From Paenibacillus sp. S150 (GTDB lineage Bacteria; Bacillota; Bacilli; Paenibacillales; Paenibacillaceae): a stretch of DNA of 64,000 nucleotides. Below are positions 1 through 7,888 of this stretch, one piece after another (the first letter of the stretch is position 1; each line of letters opens with the position of its first letter). The stretch covers positions 186,001 through 250,000 of the forward strand of contig NZ_JACBYI010000002.1 in NCBI RefSeq assembly GCF_019352175.1, read 5' to 3'. The position numbers and the translations under genes are program-made. The notes beneath the pieces are model-generated. The model had not been told where the DNA came from and did no database searches. It saw only the letters and a program-made list of their open reading frames with translations.

Positions 1-1270
1 TATCGGCAAAAACCTGGTGGAGATCATCCTCTCCAATAATGGTTACGAGATAGTCAATCTGGGTATAAAAGTACCACCGGAGAATATTATCGAAGCATTC
101 CGGCGCGAAAAAGCCGATGCGATCGGCCTGTCGGGCCTGCTTGTGAAATCGGCACAGCAGATGGTGCTGACCGCGCAGGACCTGCGGACAGCGGGTATCG
201 ATGTGCCGATTATGGTAGGGGGCGCGGCATTGACGCGCAAATTTACCAAGACGCGTATCCGGCCGGAATATGATGGGCTGGTGCTCTATGCCAAGGACGC
301 CATGGACGGTCTGGATATAGCCAACCGGCTGATGAATCCGGAGGAACGGAGCAAGATCGAAGAAGAGGTGCGCCTCGAAGCGGAGGCGGCTGTAGCCGTG
401 GCTCCGCAGCAGGAGCTTCCGGTGCTGACAAGGGCGGTCCGTTCCGGGATTTCGGCGGATGCGCCGGTTTTTACACCCCCCGATCTGGAGCGGCATGTCC
501 TGCGCAGCTACCCGCTGGGGCATATCATTCCTTATGTGAATATGCAGATGCTCCTCGGCCATCATCTGGGCCTGCGCGGTTCAGTGGAAGCCCAGCTTGC
601 CGCCGGTGATCCGCGCACAGTAGAGCTGAAGGATACGGTGGATGATATTCTGCATCATGCTATGCTGGAGGGCACCATTACTCCACATGCGATGTATCAA
701 TTTTTCCCGGCCCAGTCCAGCGGCAATGATATTGTGATCTATGATCCGCAGGATACAGCCAAGGTTCTTCATACCTTCACGTTCCCGCGGCAGAATGTTG
801 AGCCTTACCTGTGTCTGGCTGACTTTCTGAAATCCGTTGACAGCGGGATTATGGATTATGTCGGATTCCTGGTGGTTACCGCCGGTCACGGGGTCCGCGA
901 AATGTCGGCTGAGCTGAAGGATAAGGGCGACTATCTGCGCTCCCATGCTTTGCAGGCAGTGGCGCTGGAGGTGGCCGAGGGACTGGCCGAGCGGGTTCAT
1001 CACATGATGCGGGATACCTGGGGCTTTCCGGACCCGGCAGATATGACCATGAAGCAAAGACACGGTGCGCGCTACCAGGGAATTCGCGTTTCCTTTGGCT
1101 ATCCGGCTTGCCCGGATCTGGAGGATCAAGGCCCCCTGTTTAAGCTCCTTTCGCCCGAGGACATTGGCGTTGAGCTTACCGAAGGCTTCATGATGGAGCC
1201 GGAGGCATCGGTATCGGCTATGGTGTTCGCGCATCCTGAAGCACAGTATTTTAATGTGGAGAAGCAGTAA
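1..1270 (+). CDS. metH: Cobalamin-dependent methionine synthase, C-terminal part (5' end outside window)
   Basis: This is the 3' part of a B12-dependent methionine synthase, which transfers the methyl group of methyl-tetrahydrofolate to homocysteine through cobalamin. The frame is open from base 2 and already reads I-G-K-N at the window edge, the tail of the cobalamin-binding DxHDIGKN signature, so the GTG at 17 is internal and not a start. About 90 residues of the B12-binding Rossmann domain are followed by a linker and the C-terminal reactivation domain. That domain contains the S-adenosylmethionine-binding block FGYPACPD near residue 363 of this fragment. It ends in TAA and is followed by a strong terminator, so it is the last gene of its transcript. 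The homocysteine and folate domains lie upstream of the window. Confidence 0.93.
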   Translation, partial: IGKNLVEIILSNNGYEIVNLGIKVPPENIIEAFRREKADAIGLSGLLVKSAQQMVLTAQDLRTAGIDVPIMVGGAALTRKFTKTRIRPEYDGLVLYAKDAMDGLDIANRLMNPEERSKIEEEVRLEAEAAVAVAPQQELPVLTRAVRSGISADAPVFTPPDLERHVLRSYPLGHIIPYVNMQMLLGHHLGLRGSVEAQLAAGDPRTVELKDTVDDILHHAMLEGTITPHAMYQFFPAQSSGNDIVIYDPQDTAKVLHTFTFPRQNVEPYLCLADFLKSVDSGIMDYVGFLVVTAGHGVREMSAELKDKGDYLRSHALQAVALEVAEGLAERVHHMMRDTWGFPDPADMTMKQRHGARYQGIRVSFGYPACPDLEDQGPLFKLLSPEDIGVELTEGFMMEPEASVSAMVFAHPEAQYFNVEKQ

Positions 1271-1323
1271 CCCTCCTATTCCCATACAATCAGTCTGTAG
1301 GGGCCAGTACCCCATCACAGCGG

Positions 1324-1349
1324 AACCTCCCGTAACCGGGAGGTTTTTT
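1324..1349 (+). terminator. Rho-independent terminator after metH
   Basis: A 9-bp perfect stem (AACCTCCCG/CGGGAGGTT) with a TAAC loop is followed by a T-run. It sits 54 bp after the metH stop. Confidence 0.85.
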
Positions 1350-1482
1350 GCTGGAGCTGTGCGCCTGTTCAAAAGATGATTTTTTGCTCCAAAAAGGGTA
1401 AAATTCTCTGCATGAGATTCTGCAGCAGATTCTGCAGTGCAGAATTAAAAGCTTCCCGAAGAATGAAGAGAGGAGGAGCACA

Positions 1483-2433
1483 ATGGAAATATACTTTTTG
1501 GGTACAAATGCCGGGGTGCCTACGCTGCAGCGGAACGTTACCTCTGTTGCTCTGCGCCTCCTGGAGGAGCGGCGCAGCTTCTGGATGTTCGACTGCGGAG
1601 AAGGCACGCAGCACCAGGTTCTCCGTTCCCCGCTGCGGCTGGGCAAGCTGGAGAAGCTGTTCATCACCCATTTGCATGGTGACCACCTGTTCGGACTGCC
1701 GGGCTTATTGTCCAGCCGCGGCTACCAGGGAGGCACGGGTCCGCTTACAGTCTATGGCCCGCCCGGCCTCAAAGCCTATCTGGAAATCTCCCTGTCAGCC
1801 AGCCAGTCGCGGATTCCTTATCCTTTGGAGATTGTGGAGCACAGCGGCGGGCTTGTCTTCGAGGATGACAGCTTTAAGGTTGAGGCAGCGCTGCTGGAGC
1901 ACCGGATTGACAGCTACGGCTACCGGGTGACGGAGAAAGACAGTCCGGGGAATCTGAATACGGAGCTGCTGCACAGCTATGGCCTGAAGCCGGGGCCGCT
2001 ATATGGCAGATTGAAAAAGGGTCAGGATGTAATGACCGGGGATGGCCTTCTGATCCGTGCTGCGGAGGTGGTCAATGCTCCGAAAAGAGGCCGTATCGTG
2101 ACCGTTCTGGGAGATACAAGGCCTTGCAAGGGCGCCTTGCCGCTTGCGCAGGATGCGGATCTGATTATCCATGAGGCAACCTTTGGCCATGATCTGAAGG
2201 ATATGGCTTACCAGTATCATCACAGCACAGCCCGCCAGGCCGCTGAGCTGGCGCGTGAAGCAGGCGGGCGGGAGCTGCTGCTGACGCATTTCAGCTCCCG
2301 CTACACTACACAGGAAGAGCTGCTTCCGCTGCTTGCGGAAGCGCAGGCCATCTTTCCGCAGACGCTGCTGGCCGAGGAATTTTGCACCTTTCCGGTGTAC
2401 CGGAGAGCCCCGGAAATTGCCCCTGAAAAGTGA
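1483..2433 (+). CDS. rnz: Ribonuclease Z (tRNA 3' processing endonuclease)
   Basis: This 316-residue metallo-beta-lactamase-fold protein matches bacterial RNase Z, which cuts precursor tRNAs after the discriminator base when CCA is not encoded. The signature HLHGDH is near residues 63-68. Further metal ligands are in GDTRPC (around residue 211), HEATFGHD and the C-terminal THFSSRY histidine. The family exosite insertion is present in the middle. The ATG has an AGAGGAGG ribosome site 7 bp upstream. It follows the metH terminator and is probably monocistronic. Confidence 0.93.
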   Translation: MEIYFLGTNAGVPTLQRNVTSVALRLLEERRSFWMFDCGEGTQHQVLRSPLRLGKLEKLFITHLHGDHLFGLPGLLSSRGYQGGTGPLTVYGPPGLKAYLEISLSASQSRIPYPLEIVEHSGGLVFEDDSFKVEAALLEHRIDSYGYRVTEKDSPGNLNTELLHSYGLKPGPLYGRLKKGQDVMTGDGLLIRAAEVVNAPKRGRIVTVLGDTRPCKGALPLAQDADLIIHEATFGHDLKDMAYQYHHSTARQAAELAREAGGRELLLTHFSSRYTTQEELLPLLAEAQAIFPQTLLAEEFCTFPVYRRAPEIAPEK

Positions 2434-2739
2434 ATTATTTTCCGGGAAAGCGCAGGAAATGACAGTGCTGTGCCAAAAAAAGCCTGATGGGCCGCGGGTT
2501 CGCTAGCTTTCGACGAAGTGTGTTGAATTTAAACGATTAGCTGGCTTAAAAATTAACGAAGCACTGGAGAAAATGGCGAAAAATTAAGCCTTCTCTGCCT
2601 CTGGAACTGGATAATGGCTCATCCGGAAACCAATGCGAGACTTATGGGTTTCTGCAGAGCAAGCAAAGAAATTAAAAAACTTAACAAGGTTTATTATTAA
2701 TGTAATTAATTATATTTGAGCGAAAAAGGAAGGTCAGCG
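2434..2739. other. Intergenic region without a recognisable gene
   Basis: This 306-bp stretch is noticeably more AT-rich than its neighbours, especially toward 2640-2715. I find no hairpin with a T-run and no RNA motif. A short open segment around 2520-2585 translates to about 20 residues ending in a stop and could be gene debris, but I cannot assign it. It presumably holds the promoter for the downstream cluster. Confidence 0.4.
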
Positions 2740-3528
2740 ATGAACAATATTGGAGGGCTACTGATCGATCTGGACGGAACATTATACCATGGCGGCCGGA
2801 TGATACCCGGGGCAGATCTCCTTATCGCCGCTCTGCGCAAGGCGGGAATTCCGTATATGTTCGTAACGAACAATTCCTCGCGGACCCCTGCCAGTGTGGC
2901 GGCGCATCTGCGCGGAATGGGCATTGAAGCGGAGCCGGATGAGGTCTGCACCTCTTCTCTGGCAGCAGCCCGTTATATCGCAGAGGAATCACCGGAAGCA
3001 ACCGTGGCGATACTTGGAGAAGAAGGGCTGATTCAGGCCTGCAGCGAAGCGGGGCTTACCTTGGTGGCCGAAGCTCCGGATTACGTAGTGCAGGGGATTG
3101 ACCGGTCTTTTACATATGATTCGCTGGCACGGGCTTCGCGCTGGGTCCGCGAGGGTGCGAAGTTCGTGCTCACGAACCCCGATCTGATGCTGCCCGCCGA
3201 TGACGGCGTAATCCCTGGAGCAGGCTCGCTCGGAGCAGCGATCGAAGCGGCCAGCGGTATTCCGCCGGTGGTCATTGGCAAGCCTGAAGCCCATCTCATT
3301 GCTTACGCCGCATCGCTGCTGGGGATTAAGCCGGGTGAGGCGGTTGTGGTCGGGGATAATATGCGTACGGATATTTCCGCAGGGGTACGGGCGGGCTGCC
3401 GGACCATCCTGGTGCTGACCGGTTTGACTACAAGGGACAACCTGGAGGACTATCAGCGCCTCACCGGAGTCACTCCCGATGAAATTTGTGAGGATTTAGC
3501 TGAACTTATGGGGATGCTCGGTGTATAA
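2740..3528 (+). CDS. HAD-family sugar/nitrophenyl phosphatase (NagD/AraL-like)
   Basis: A 262-residue HAD-superfamily phosphatase of the NagD/AraL type, whose members remove phosphate from small metabolites and act in metabolite housekeeping. Motif I is DLDGTLYHGG at residues 9-18, motif II is VTNNSSR, the motif III lysine is in GKPEAH, and motif IV is GDNMRTDI. The C2-type cap between motifs II and III is full length. I chose the ATG at 2740 because GGAAGG lies just upstream; a TTG at 2716 would add eight residues. It is the first gene of a closely spaced plus-strand cluster. The substrate cannot be told from sequence. Confidence 0.85.
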   Translation: MNNIGGLLIDLDGTLYHGGRMIPGADLLIAALRKAGIPYMFVTNNSSRTPASVAAHLRGMGIEAEPDEVCTSSLAAARYIAEESPEATVAILGEEGLIQACSEAGLTLVAEAPDYVVQGIDRSFTYDSLARASRWVREGAKFVLTNPDLMLPADDGVIPGAGSLGAAIEAASGIPPVVIGKPEAHLIAYAASLLGIKPGEAVVVGDNMRTDISAGVRAGCRTILVLTGLTTRDNLEDYQRLTGVTPDEICEDLAELMGMLGV

Positions 3529-3582
3529 TGTCAAAGGTGTGCTTACTGCTTACTATGATACTTACGAAGGGACGATGCAAAT

Positions 3583-4398
3583 ATGCCGGAATTGCCGGAA
3601 ATGGAGAATTACAGAAAGCTGCTCAGCCAGCATCTTATAAACGCTCCGATTACAGGTGTGACCGTAAACCGGGAGAAAACCATCAACATGAAGAGCGGGG
3701 ACTTCGCCGAAGGTCTTCTCGGGGCACGCATTGTATTTGTGGAGCGCCGCGCCAAGCATATCCTGTTCCATCTCCACGATGGCCGCAGGCTGCTGCTGCA
3801 TTTAATGCTTGGCGGACTGATGTTCTACGGTACGGAGGAAGAGCGGCCTGACCGGTCTACACAGGTCGAACTGGCGTTCGGAGATCATATCCTGTATTTC
3901 ATGGGGCTTCGCCTGGGATACCTGCACCTGCTGTCCGTGAAGGAGAGCGAGGCGGCAATGGGCAAGCTGGGTCCTGAGCTGCTGGACCGGCGCATGACAC
4001 CTGAGCGTTTCGCGGCATTGCTCAAAGGGCGGCGCGGCGCGCTGAAGAGCCTGCTGGTGAACCAGCATGTGATGGCCGGGATCGGCAACTGCTATGCGGA
4101 TGAAATTGCCTTTGAAGCCAGATTGCTGCCGACAACGCTGGTGCAGAATCTTACACCGGAAGCGGTAACGCGCCTGTACGACAGCGTGCGCAAGGTGCTT
4201 ACGGAAGCAACAGAAATCGGCGGTTATATGGAAATGCCGTTCATGACCGGAGATACGGTTACCGGTTCTTATAATGACAGGTGCAAAGTATACGACCGTG
4301 AGGGTGAACCCTGCCTGCGCGGAGGGGGAACGATTGTCAAAAAAGAGCTGTCCGGCCGCAAGGTGTTTTATTGCCCGGATTGCCAGCATGGCGAATAG
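3583..4398 (+). CDS. Fpg/Nei-family DNA glycosylase with altered zinc finger
   Basis: A 271-residue base-excision repair glycosylase/AP lyase. It begins MPELPEME: the proline after the initiator methionine is the catalytic nucleophile, and Glu3 and Lys in RRAKHILF are the conserved catalytic helpers. The helix-two-turn-helix is around NQHVMAGIGNCYADEI. The C-terminal zinc finger is odd: where the family has C-x-x-C, this reads C-L-R-G (codon GGA), while the second pair C-P-D-C is intact. An extra Cys lies nine residues before the first one. It may be Fpg (8-oxoguanine) or an Fpg-like paralogue. The stop overlaps the endonuclease IV start by 11 bp, coupling two steps of one repair pathway. Confidence 0.87.
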   Translation: MPELPEMENYRKLLSQHLINAPITGVTVNREKTINMKSGDFAEGLLGARIVFVERRAKHILFHLHDGRRLLLHLMLGGLMFYGTEEERPDRSTQVELAFGDHILYFMGLRLGYLHLLSVKESEAAMGKLGPELLDRRMTPERFAALLKGRRGALKSLLVNQHVMAGIGNCYADEIAFEARLLPTTLVQNLTPEAVTRLYDSVRKVLTEATEIGGYMEMPFMTGDTVTGSYNDRCKVYDREGEPCLRGGGTIVKKELSGRKVFYCPDCQHGE

Positions 4399-5251
4399 CC
4401 CCAAAATCGGGGCGCATGTCAGCATTCGCGGCGGTTACGGGCAGGCTGCCCGGTTCGCCTGGGAGAGCGGTGCGGCATGCTTTCAATATTTTCCGAAGAA
4501 TCCGCGCAGCTTGCGCCTGAAGCCGCTGGACCGGCGGGATGCGGAGAGCTGCGCCGCCTATTGCCGGGAGAAGGGGATGGTATCCATTGCCCATACCCCG
4601 TATCCGACTAATCTGGCGGCAGGCAGTGATGGTGCGGCCTCCAGATCGGTAATGGTGGCATCGCTGCTTAATGATCTGGAGATTGCCGAAGCCTGCGGTT
4701 CGCTGGGCATCGTGGTTCATTTTGGACATTTTGCCGGCCTGGAGCCGTTACAAGGCTATCAAAATATTATACAATGTATAAATGATACCCTGAGAGACTG
4801 GAGCGGAGCGGCCAAGCTCCTGATCGAAAACCAGGCAGGCAACCACGGAAGCGAAGGCATGACCCTGGAAGAGCTGGTCAAAATCCGTGAACTGAGCCGT
4901 TATCCGGAGAAAATCGGGTTTTGTCTGGATACCTGCCATGCGTTCGCCGCCGGGATCTGGAATCCGCAGCACACGGAGGAATTTCTCCGGCGGGGCCATG
5001 AGCTGGGCTACTGGCCGCATCTGAAAGCCGTTCATCTGAACGATTCCTTGCATGCATTCGGCTTGCGCCGGGACAGGCATGCGCCAATCGGCAGGGGCTG
5101 CATCGGTGCCGAGGGCTTGCGGAGTCTGCTGCTTGCGGAGCCTTGCCGCCTTGCGGCCGTTGCCATGGAGACAGAGAAGGGAACGGACGGGACCCACCGG
5201 CAGGAAATTGCCACAGTACGCGAATGGTATGAAGCGGAGGCGCAGCCATGA
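4388..5251 (+). CDS. nfo: Deoxyribonuclease IV (AP endonuclease)
   Basis: A 287-residue TIM-barrel endonuclease IV, which cleaves 5' of abasic sites and takes over from the glycosylase encoded just upstream. Metal ligands of the trinuclear zinc site are visible in order: His in AHTPYPT, His in VHFGHF, Glu in IENQAG, Asp and His in CLDTCHAF, His in AVHLND, Asp and His in RRDRHAPIG, and the final Glu in METEKG. The ATG at 4388 gives the family N-terminus (KIGAHVS near residue 6). The longer open frame upstream lies inside the preceding gene. The gene overlaps the glycosylase by 11 bp and the next gene by 4 bp (ATGA). Confidence 0.92.
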   Translation: MANSPKIGAHVSIRGGYGQAARFAWESGAACFQYFPKNPRSLRLKPLDRRDAESCAAYCREKGMVSIAHTPYPTNLAAGSDGAASRSVMVASLLNDLEIAEACGSLGIVVHFGHFAGLEPLQGYQNIIQCINDTLRDWSGAAKLLIENQAGNHGSEGMTLEELVKIRELSRYPEKIGFCLDTCHAFAAGIWNPQHTEEFLRRGHELGYWPHLKAVHLNDSLHAFGLRRDRHAPIGRGCIGAEGLRSLLLAEPCRLAAVAMETEKGTDGTHRQEIATVREWYEAEAQP

Positions 5252-5592
5252 TCAATTTATATATGGACGATTACCGGAAACACCCCCCGGGCTTTACTCT
5301 GGCCCGGTCCACGGAGGAATGCCTTCTTCTGCTGCGTGAATGTGAGGTCTGCGTTCTGTCATTGGACTATGACATGGGACCTGAGGATTTCAGCGGCGGC
5401 GAAGTTGCGAGACGTATCGTGCTGGAAGGGCTGTTCCCGCACGAAATCTATCTGCATACCTCCAGTCTGCAGGGACGCAGGGAGATGTATGAAATCTTGT
5501 ATCCTGCGGTCCCCGGGGAGGTTCTGCTCCATAATGGCCCGCTGGACCCGGCCAGACTCCTGGAGCTTGCGGGCGGAGCGTGCAGCCGATGA
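5248..5592 (+). CDS. Small receiver-like protein (cyclic-phosphate processing receiver domain family)
   Basis: A 114-residue single-domain protein. It starts INLYMDDYRKHPPGF and has LSLDYDMG around residues 37-44, giving the alternating hydrophobic/acidic strands of a receiver-like Rossmann fold. The pattern matches the small cREC-type receiver family associated with cyclic-phosphate or nucleotide processing. The family is known mostly from comparative genomics and the biochemical role is not settled, so I do not assign a reaction. Translation is probably coupled on both sides: the ATG overlaps the nfo stop (ATGA) and its own stop overlaps the next start. Confidence 0.6.
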   Translation: MINLYMDDYRKHPPGFTLARSTEECLLLLRECEVCVLSLDYDMGPEDFSGGEVARRIVLEGLFPHEIYLHTSSLQGRREMYEILYPAVPGEVLLHNGPLDPARLLELAGGACSR

Positions 5593-5912
5593 AGGAGATG
5601 GATCAGCGGGAGCTTCTGGAGGTGCTGGAGCGGGAGGGCGAACCGCTGGCCGTGTTTTTGTATACTCCGCTGTGCGGAACCTGCAAGGCTGCCCGGCGGA
5701 TGCTGGAGGTGGCGGAGCATCTGCTGCCGGAGAAGCTGCTGCTCGCAGCCGGAAATGTGAACATGCTGCCCGTCTTAGTGAATTCCTACCAAATCTCCAG
5801 TGTGCCTGCACTGCTGGTTGCCCCGGCGGACCGCAGCAAAGCTCCGGCTGTTTATTATTCCATGGGCTCTGTGGAGCGGGTGCTGGACTACATAAGGAGT
5901 GTGACCTCATAA
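5589..5912 (+). CDS. Thioredoxin-fold protein with CGTC motif
   Basis: A thioredoxin-like protein of 107 residues. The redox motif is C-G-T-C in TPLCGTCKAAR near residues 31-38, and the cis-proline is in the VPALLV segment (ISSVPALLV). There is no signal peptide, so it is cytoplasmic. The dipeptide between the cysteines differs from the classic Gly-Pro, so its redox potential and partners may differ from TrxA. I chose the ATG at 5589, which overlaps the previous stop in an ATGA; a GTG at 5580 is the alternative. It ends at the start codon of the following ABC ATPase (TAATG). Confidence 0.8.
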   Translation: MKEMDQRELLEVLEREGEPLAVFLYTPLCGTCKAARRMLEVAEHLLPEKLLLAAGNVNMLPVLVNSYQISSVPALLVAPADRSKAPAVYYSMGSVERVLDYIRSVTS

Positions 5913-6694
5913 TGATATCTTTACAACATCTGTCCCTGCGCAGAGAGCAGAGTCTGATTCTGGATGATGTCTCGCTCGAAATGAAGCAAGGCGAAAACTG
6001 GGTAATTCTGGGCCGCAACGGCTCAGGCAAAACCACCCTGCTGGAAATGATGACCGGCTATTTGTTTCCGAGCAAAGGCTCTGTAGAGGTGCTTGGCTAC
6101 AAATACGGCCAGTGCGATCTGCGCGAGGTGCGCAAGGAGATCGGCTATATCGGCCCTTCCCTGATGGAAAAGCTGTCGCTGACCGATCCTGTATGGGAGG
6201 TTGTCGCTACCGGTGCATATGCTTATCTGCGTTTCTATCAGGATATTCCGCGTGCCGTGCATGAGCAGGCGGTCCGGCTGCTGGAGGATATGAATCTCGG
6301 CGGGATGGCCTACCATCCGTTCGGCACGCTGTCCCAGGGGGAACGCAAAAAGGCGATGCTGGCGCGTTGTCTGATGGCCGAGCCAAAGCTCCTGATTCTG
6401 GATGAGCCCTGTGCCGGGCTTGATCTGTACGAGCGCGAGAAGATGCTGGCGGAGATTGACAAGCTGAAGCAGAGAGACGTATCCGTAGTTTATGTTACGC
6501 ATCATGTGGAAGAAATCGTGCCGCTCTTTACGCATGTGGCGCTGATCAAGGGCGGCAAGCTGGCAGGCTCCGGTCCCAAAGAGGAAATTTTAACAAAAGA
6601 AATGATCTTGGCCGCTTACGATATTCCTGCTGATATTGAATGGGATAGCGGCCGTCCCTGGATCAAAATAAGACCTGGAGGCACAACTCTTTGA
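5912..6694 (+). CDS. Stand-alone ABC ATPase (YlmA-like)
   Basis: A 260-residue ATP-binding-cassette protein. Walker A is GRNGSGKTT (around residues 31-39), the signature is LSQGERKKAM, Walker B is LLILDEPCAGLD and the switch His is in VTHHVEEI. No permease or binding protein is encoded nearby, so the transport role is unproven; it resembles the Bacillus YlmA/ModF-like lone ATPases. The start was chosen at the ATG overlapping the thioredoxin stop, and the longer upstream frame runs through the previous two genes. The stop overlaps the TTG of the next gene (TTGA). Confidence 0.82.
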   Translation: MISLQHLSLRREQSLILDDVSLEMKQGENWVILGRNGSGKTTLLEMMTGYLFPSKGSVEVLGYKYGQCDLREVRKEIGYIGPSLMEKLSLTDPVWEVVATGAYAYLRFYQDIPRAVHEQAVRLLEDMNLGGMAYHPFGTLSQGERKKAMLARCLMAEPKLLILDEPCAGLDLYEREKMLAEIDKLKQRDVSVVYVTHHVEEIVPLFTHVALIKGGKLAGSGPKEEILTKEMILAAYDIPADIEWDSGRPWIKIRPGGTTL

Positions 6695-7758
6695 ACGATT
6701 CTATTGCTGCAACTCCCCGGCAGACCCCTGCTCCGGAAGAAAAAATACATTCGCGGTATATATGCACCGCCAACCACGGCTTTGCCCCTTATGCCCAGGA
6801 GGAGCTCCGCCGTCTGTTCGGCGCGGTGAAGAGCACGGTGCTGCTGCCGGGGGAAATCTTCCTGGCGACGCTGGAAGCGGAGCCTGAAGAGGTATCGCGT
6901 GTGCTGGCCGGGAATCCGCCGATTTTCTTGCGGCATATCCTGCCTGTGCAGTTCCAGGACCAGGGCGATATGTCGGCGCTGGAACGTCTGGCCGTTTACC
7001 TGAGCCGCCGCAGTGAGCTGGAAGGCGAGAAGGCGGTGCTGCATGTCCGCAAGGGCGGCAGCTCCTTCTGGACGGACAGCCCGGGCGAGCTGCGCGAATG
7101 GCTGCAGGAGCGGCTGCAGAATCTGGGAGCGGAGTTCACTGTGCAGGAACCGGCCTGGGTCATTTCGGTCTATGCCGATGGCGGGGCGCTGTATGCGGGA
7201 GTATCCCGCCCGGAGGACAGCCTGTCGGGCTGGAACGGCGGCATGATCCGCTTCCGCAAAGAAGACGGGCAGATATCGCGGGCCAAGTTCAAGCTGATGG
7301 AAGCGGAAAAAGAATTTGCGATTCCGTTCCGCAGCTTCCGGAATGCGGTGGATATCGGCGCGTCTCCGGGCGGCTGGACCTCATTTCTGCTGGAGCGGGG
7401 GCTCAAGGTGACAGCCGTTGACCCGGCGCTGATGCACGAGTCGCTCCGCAAGAACCCGGCGCTGAAGATCCTGCGCAAAAATGCCGGAGAAGTAAAATTC
7501 CCGGACAATGAATTTGACTTGCTGGTCTGTGACATGAGCTGGAGCCCCAAGCTGATGGCGAAGCTGGTTACCGGGTTATTGCACAGCCTGACGCCCGGTG
7601 GAACGGCGGTTGTCACTGTGAAGCTGATGCACAAGAAGCCGCTCGCGGTAATCAAGGAAATTATCGCCATGTTCGAGAAAGAGCGGATGCAGCTTCAGCG
7701 GGCCAAGCAGCTGTTCCATAACCGTGATGAAATTACACTTTATATGATTAAATATTAA
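6691..7758 (+). CDS. SAM-dependent 23S rRNA ribose 2'-O-methyltransferase (RlmM-like)
   Basis: A 355-residue protein with an N-terminal THUMP-like RNA-binding region (about 1-190) and a C-terminal FtsJ/RrmJ-type methyltransferase. The SAM-binding loop is DIGASPGGWTS near residue 222. The K-D-K-E tetrad typical of ribose 2'-O-methylation is visible: Lys in RAKFKLME, Asp in CDMSW, Lys in TVKLMH and Glu in NRDEITLY. Start is TTG with CTGGAGG 8 bp upstream, overlapping the previous stop. E. coli RlmM methylates C2498 of 23S rRNA; the site here is inferred only. Confidence 0.8.
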   Translation: MNDSIAATPRQTPAPEEKIHSRYICTANHGFAPYAQEELRRLFGAVKSTVLLPGEIFLATLEAEPEEVSRVLAGNPPIFLRHILPVQFQDQGDMSALERLAVYLSRRSELEGEKAVLHVRKGGSSFWTDSPGELREWLQERLQNLGAEFTVQEPAWVISVYADGGALYAGVSRPEDSLSGWNGGMIRFRKEDGQISRAKFKLMEAEKEFAIPFRSFRNAVDIGASPGGWTSFLLERGLKVTAVDPALMHESLRKNPALKILRKNAGEVKFPDNEFDLLVCDMSWSPKLMAKLVTGLLHSLTPGGTAVVTVKLMHKKPLAVIKEIIAMFEKERMQLQRAKQLFHNRDEITLYMIKY

Positions 7759-7776
7759 AACGGATCGTTCACCCAA

Positions 7777-7854
7777 AGGGAAAGCATCCCGTTGTCCGCG
7801 CAGCCGGCTTTATGCCGTTTTCATGCGCTGATAACGGAGGCTTTCCCTATTTTA
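7777..7854 (+). terminator. Large terminator-like hairpin after the rRNA methyltransferase gene
   Basis: Outer arms AGGGAAAGC/GCTTTCCCT pair perfectly over 9 bp. Inside are CGTT/AACG, CGC/GCG and a CGGC/GCCG hairpin, and the outer stem is followed by ATTTTATT. The U-tract is weak, so attenuation or mRNA end protection is possible. It closes the cluster that starts at 2740. Confidence 0.55.
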
Positions 7855-7888
7855 TTGACCAGATAACGAGGAACTGGAGGAGATAACC

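Noticed and set aside
2520..2700. Remnants of a gene or insertion sequence between rnz and the HAD gene
   Set aside because: Short open segments of 20-30 codons end in stops and match nothing I recognise; no terminal inverted repeats or target duplications are seen.
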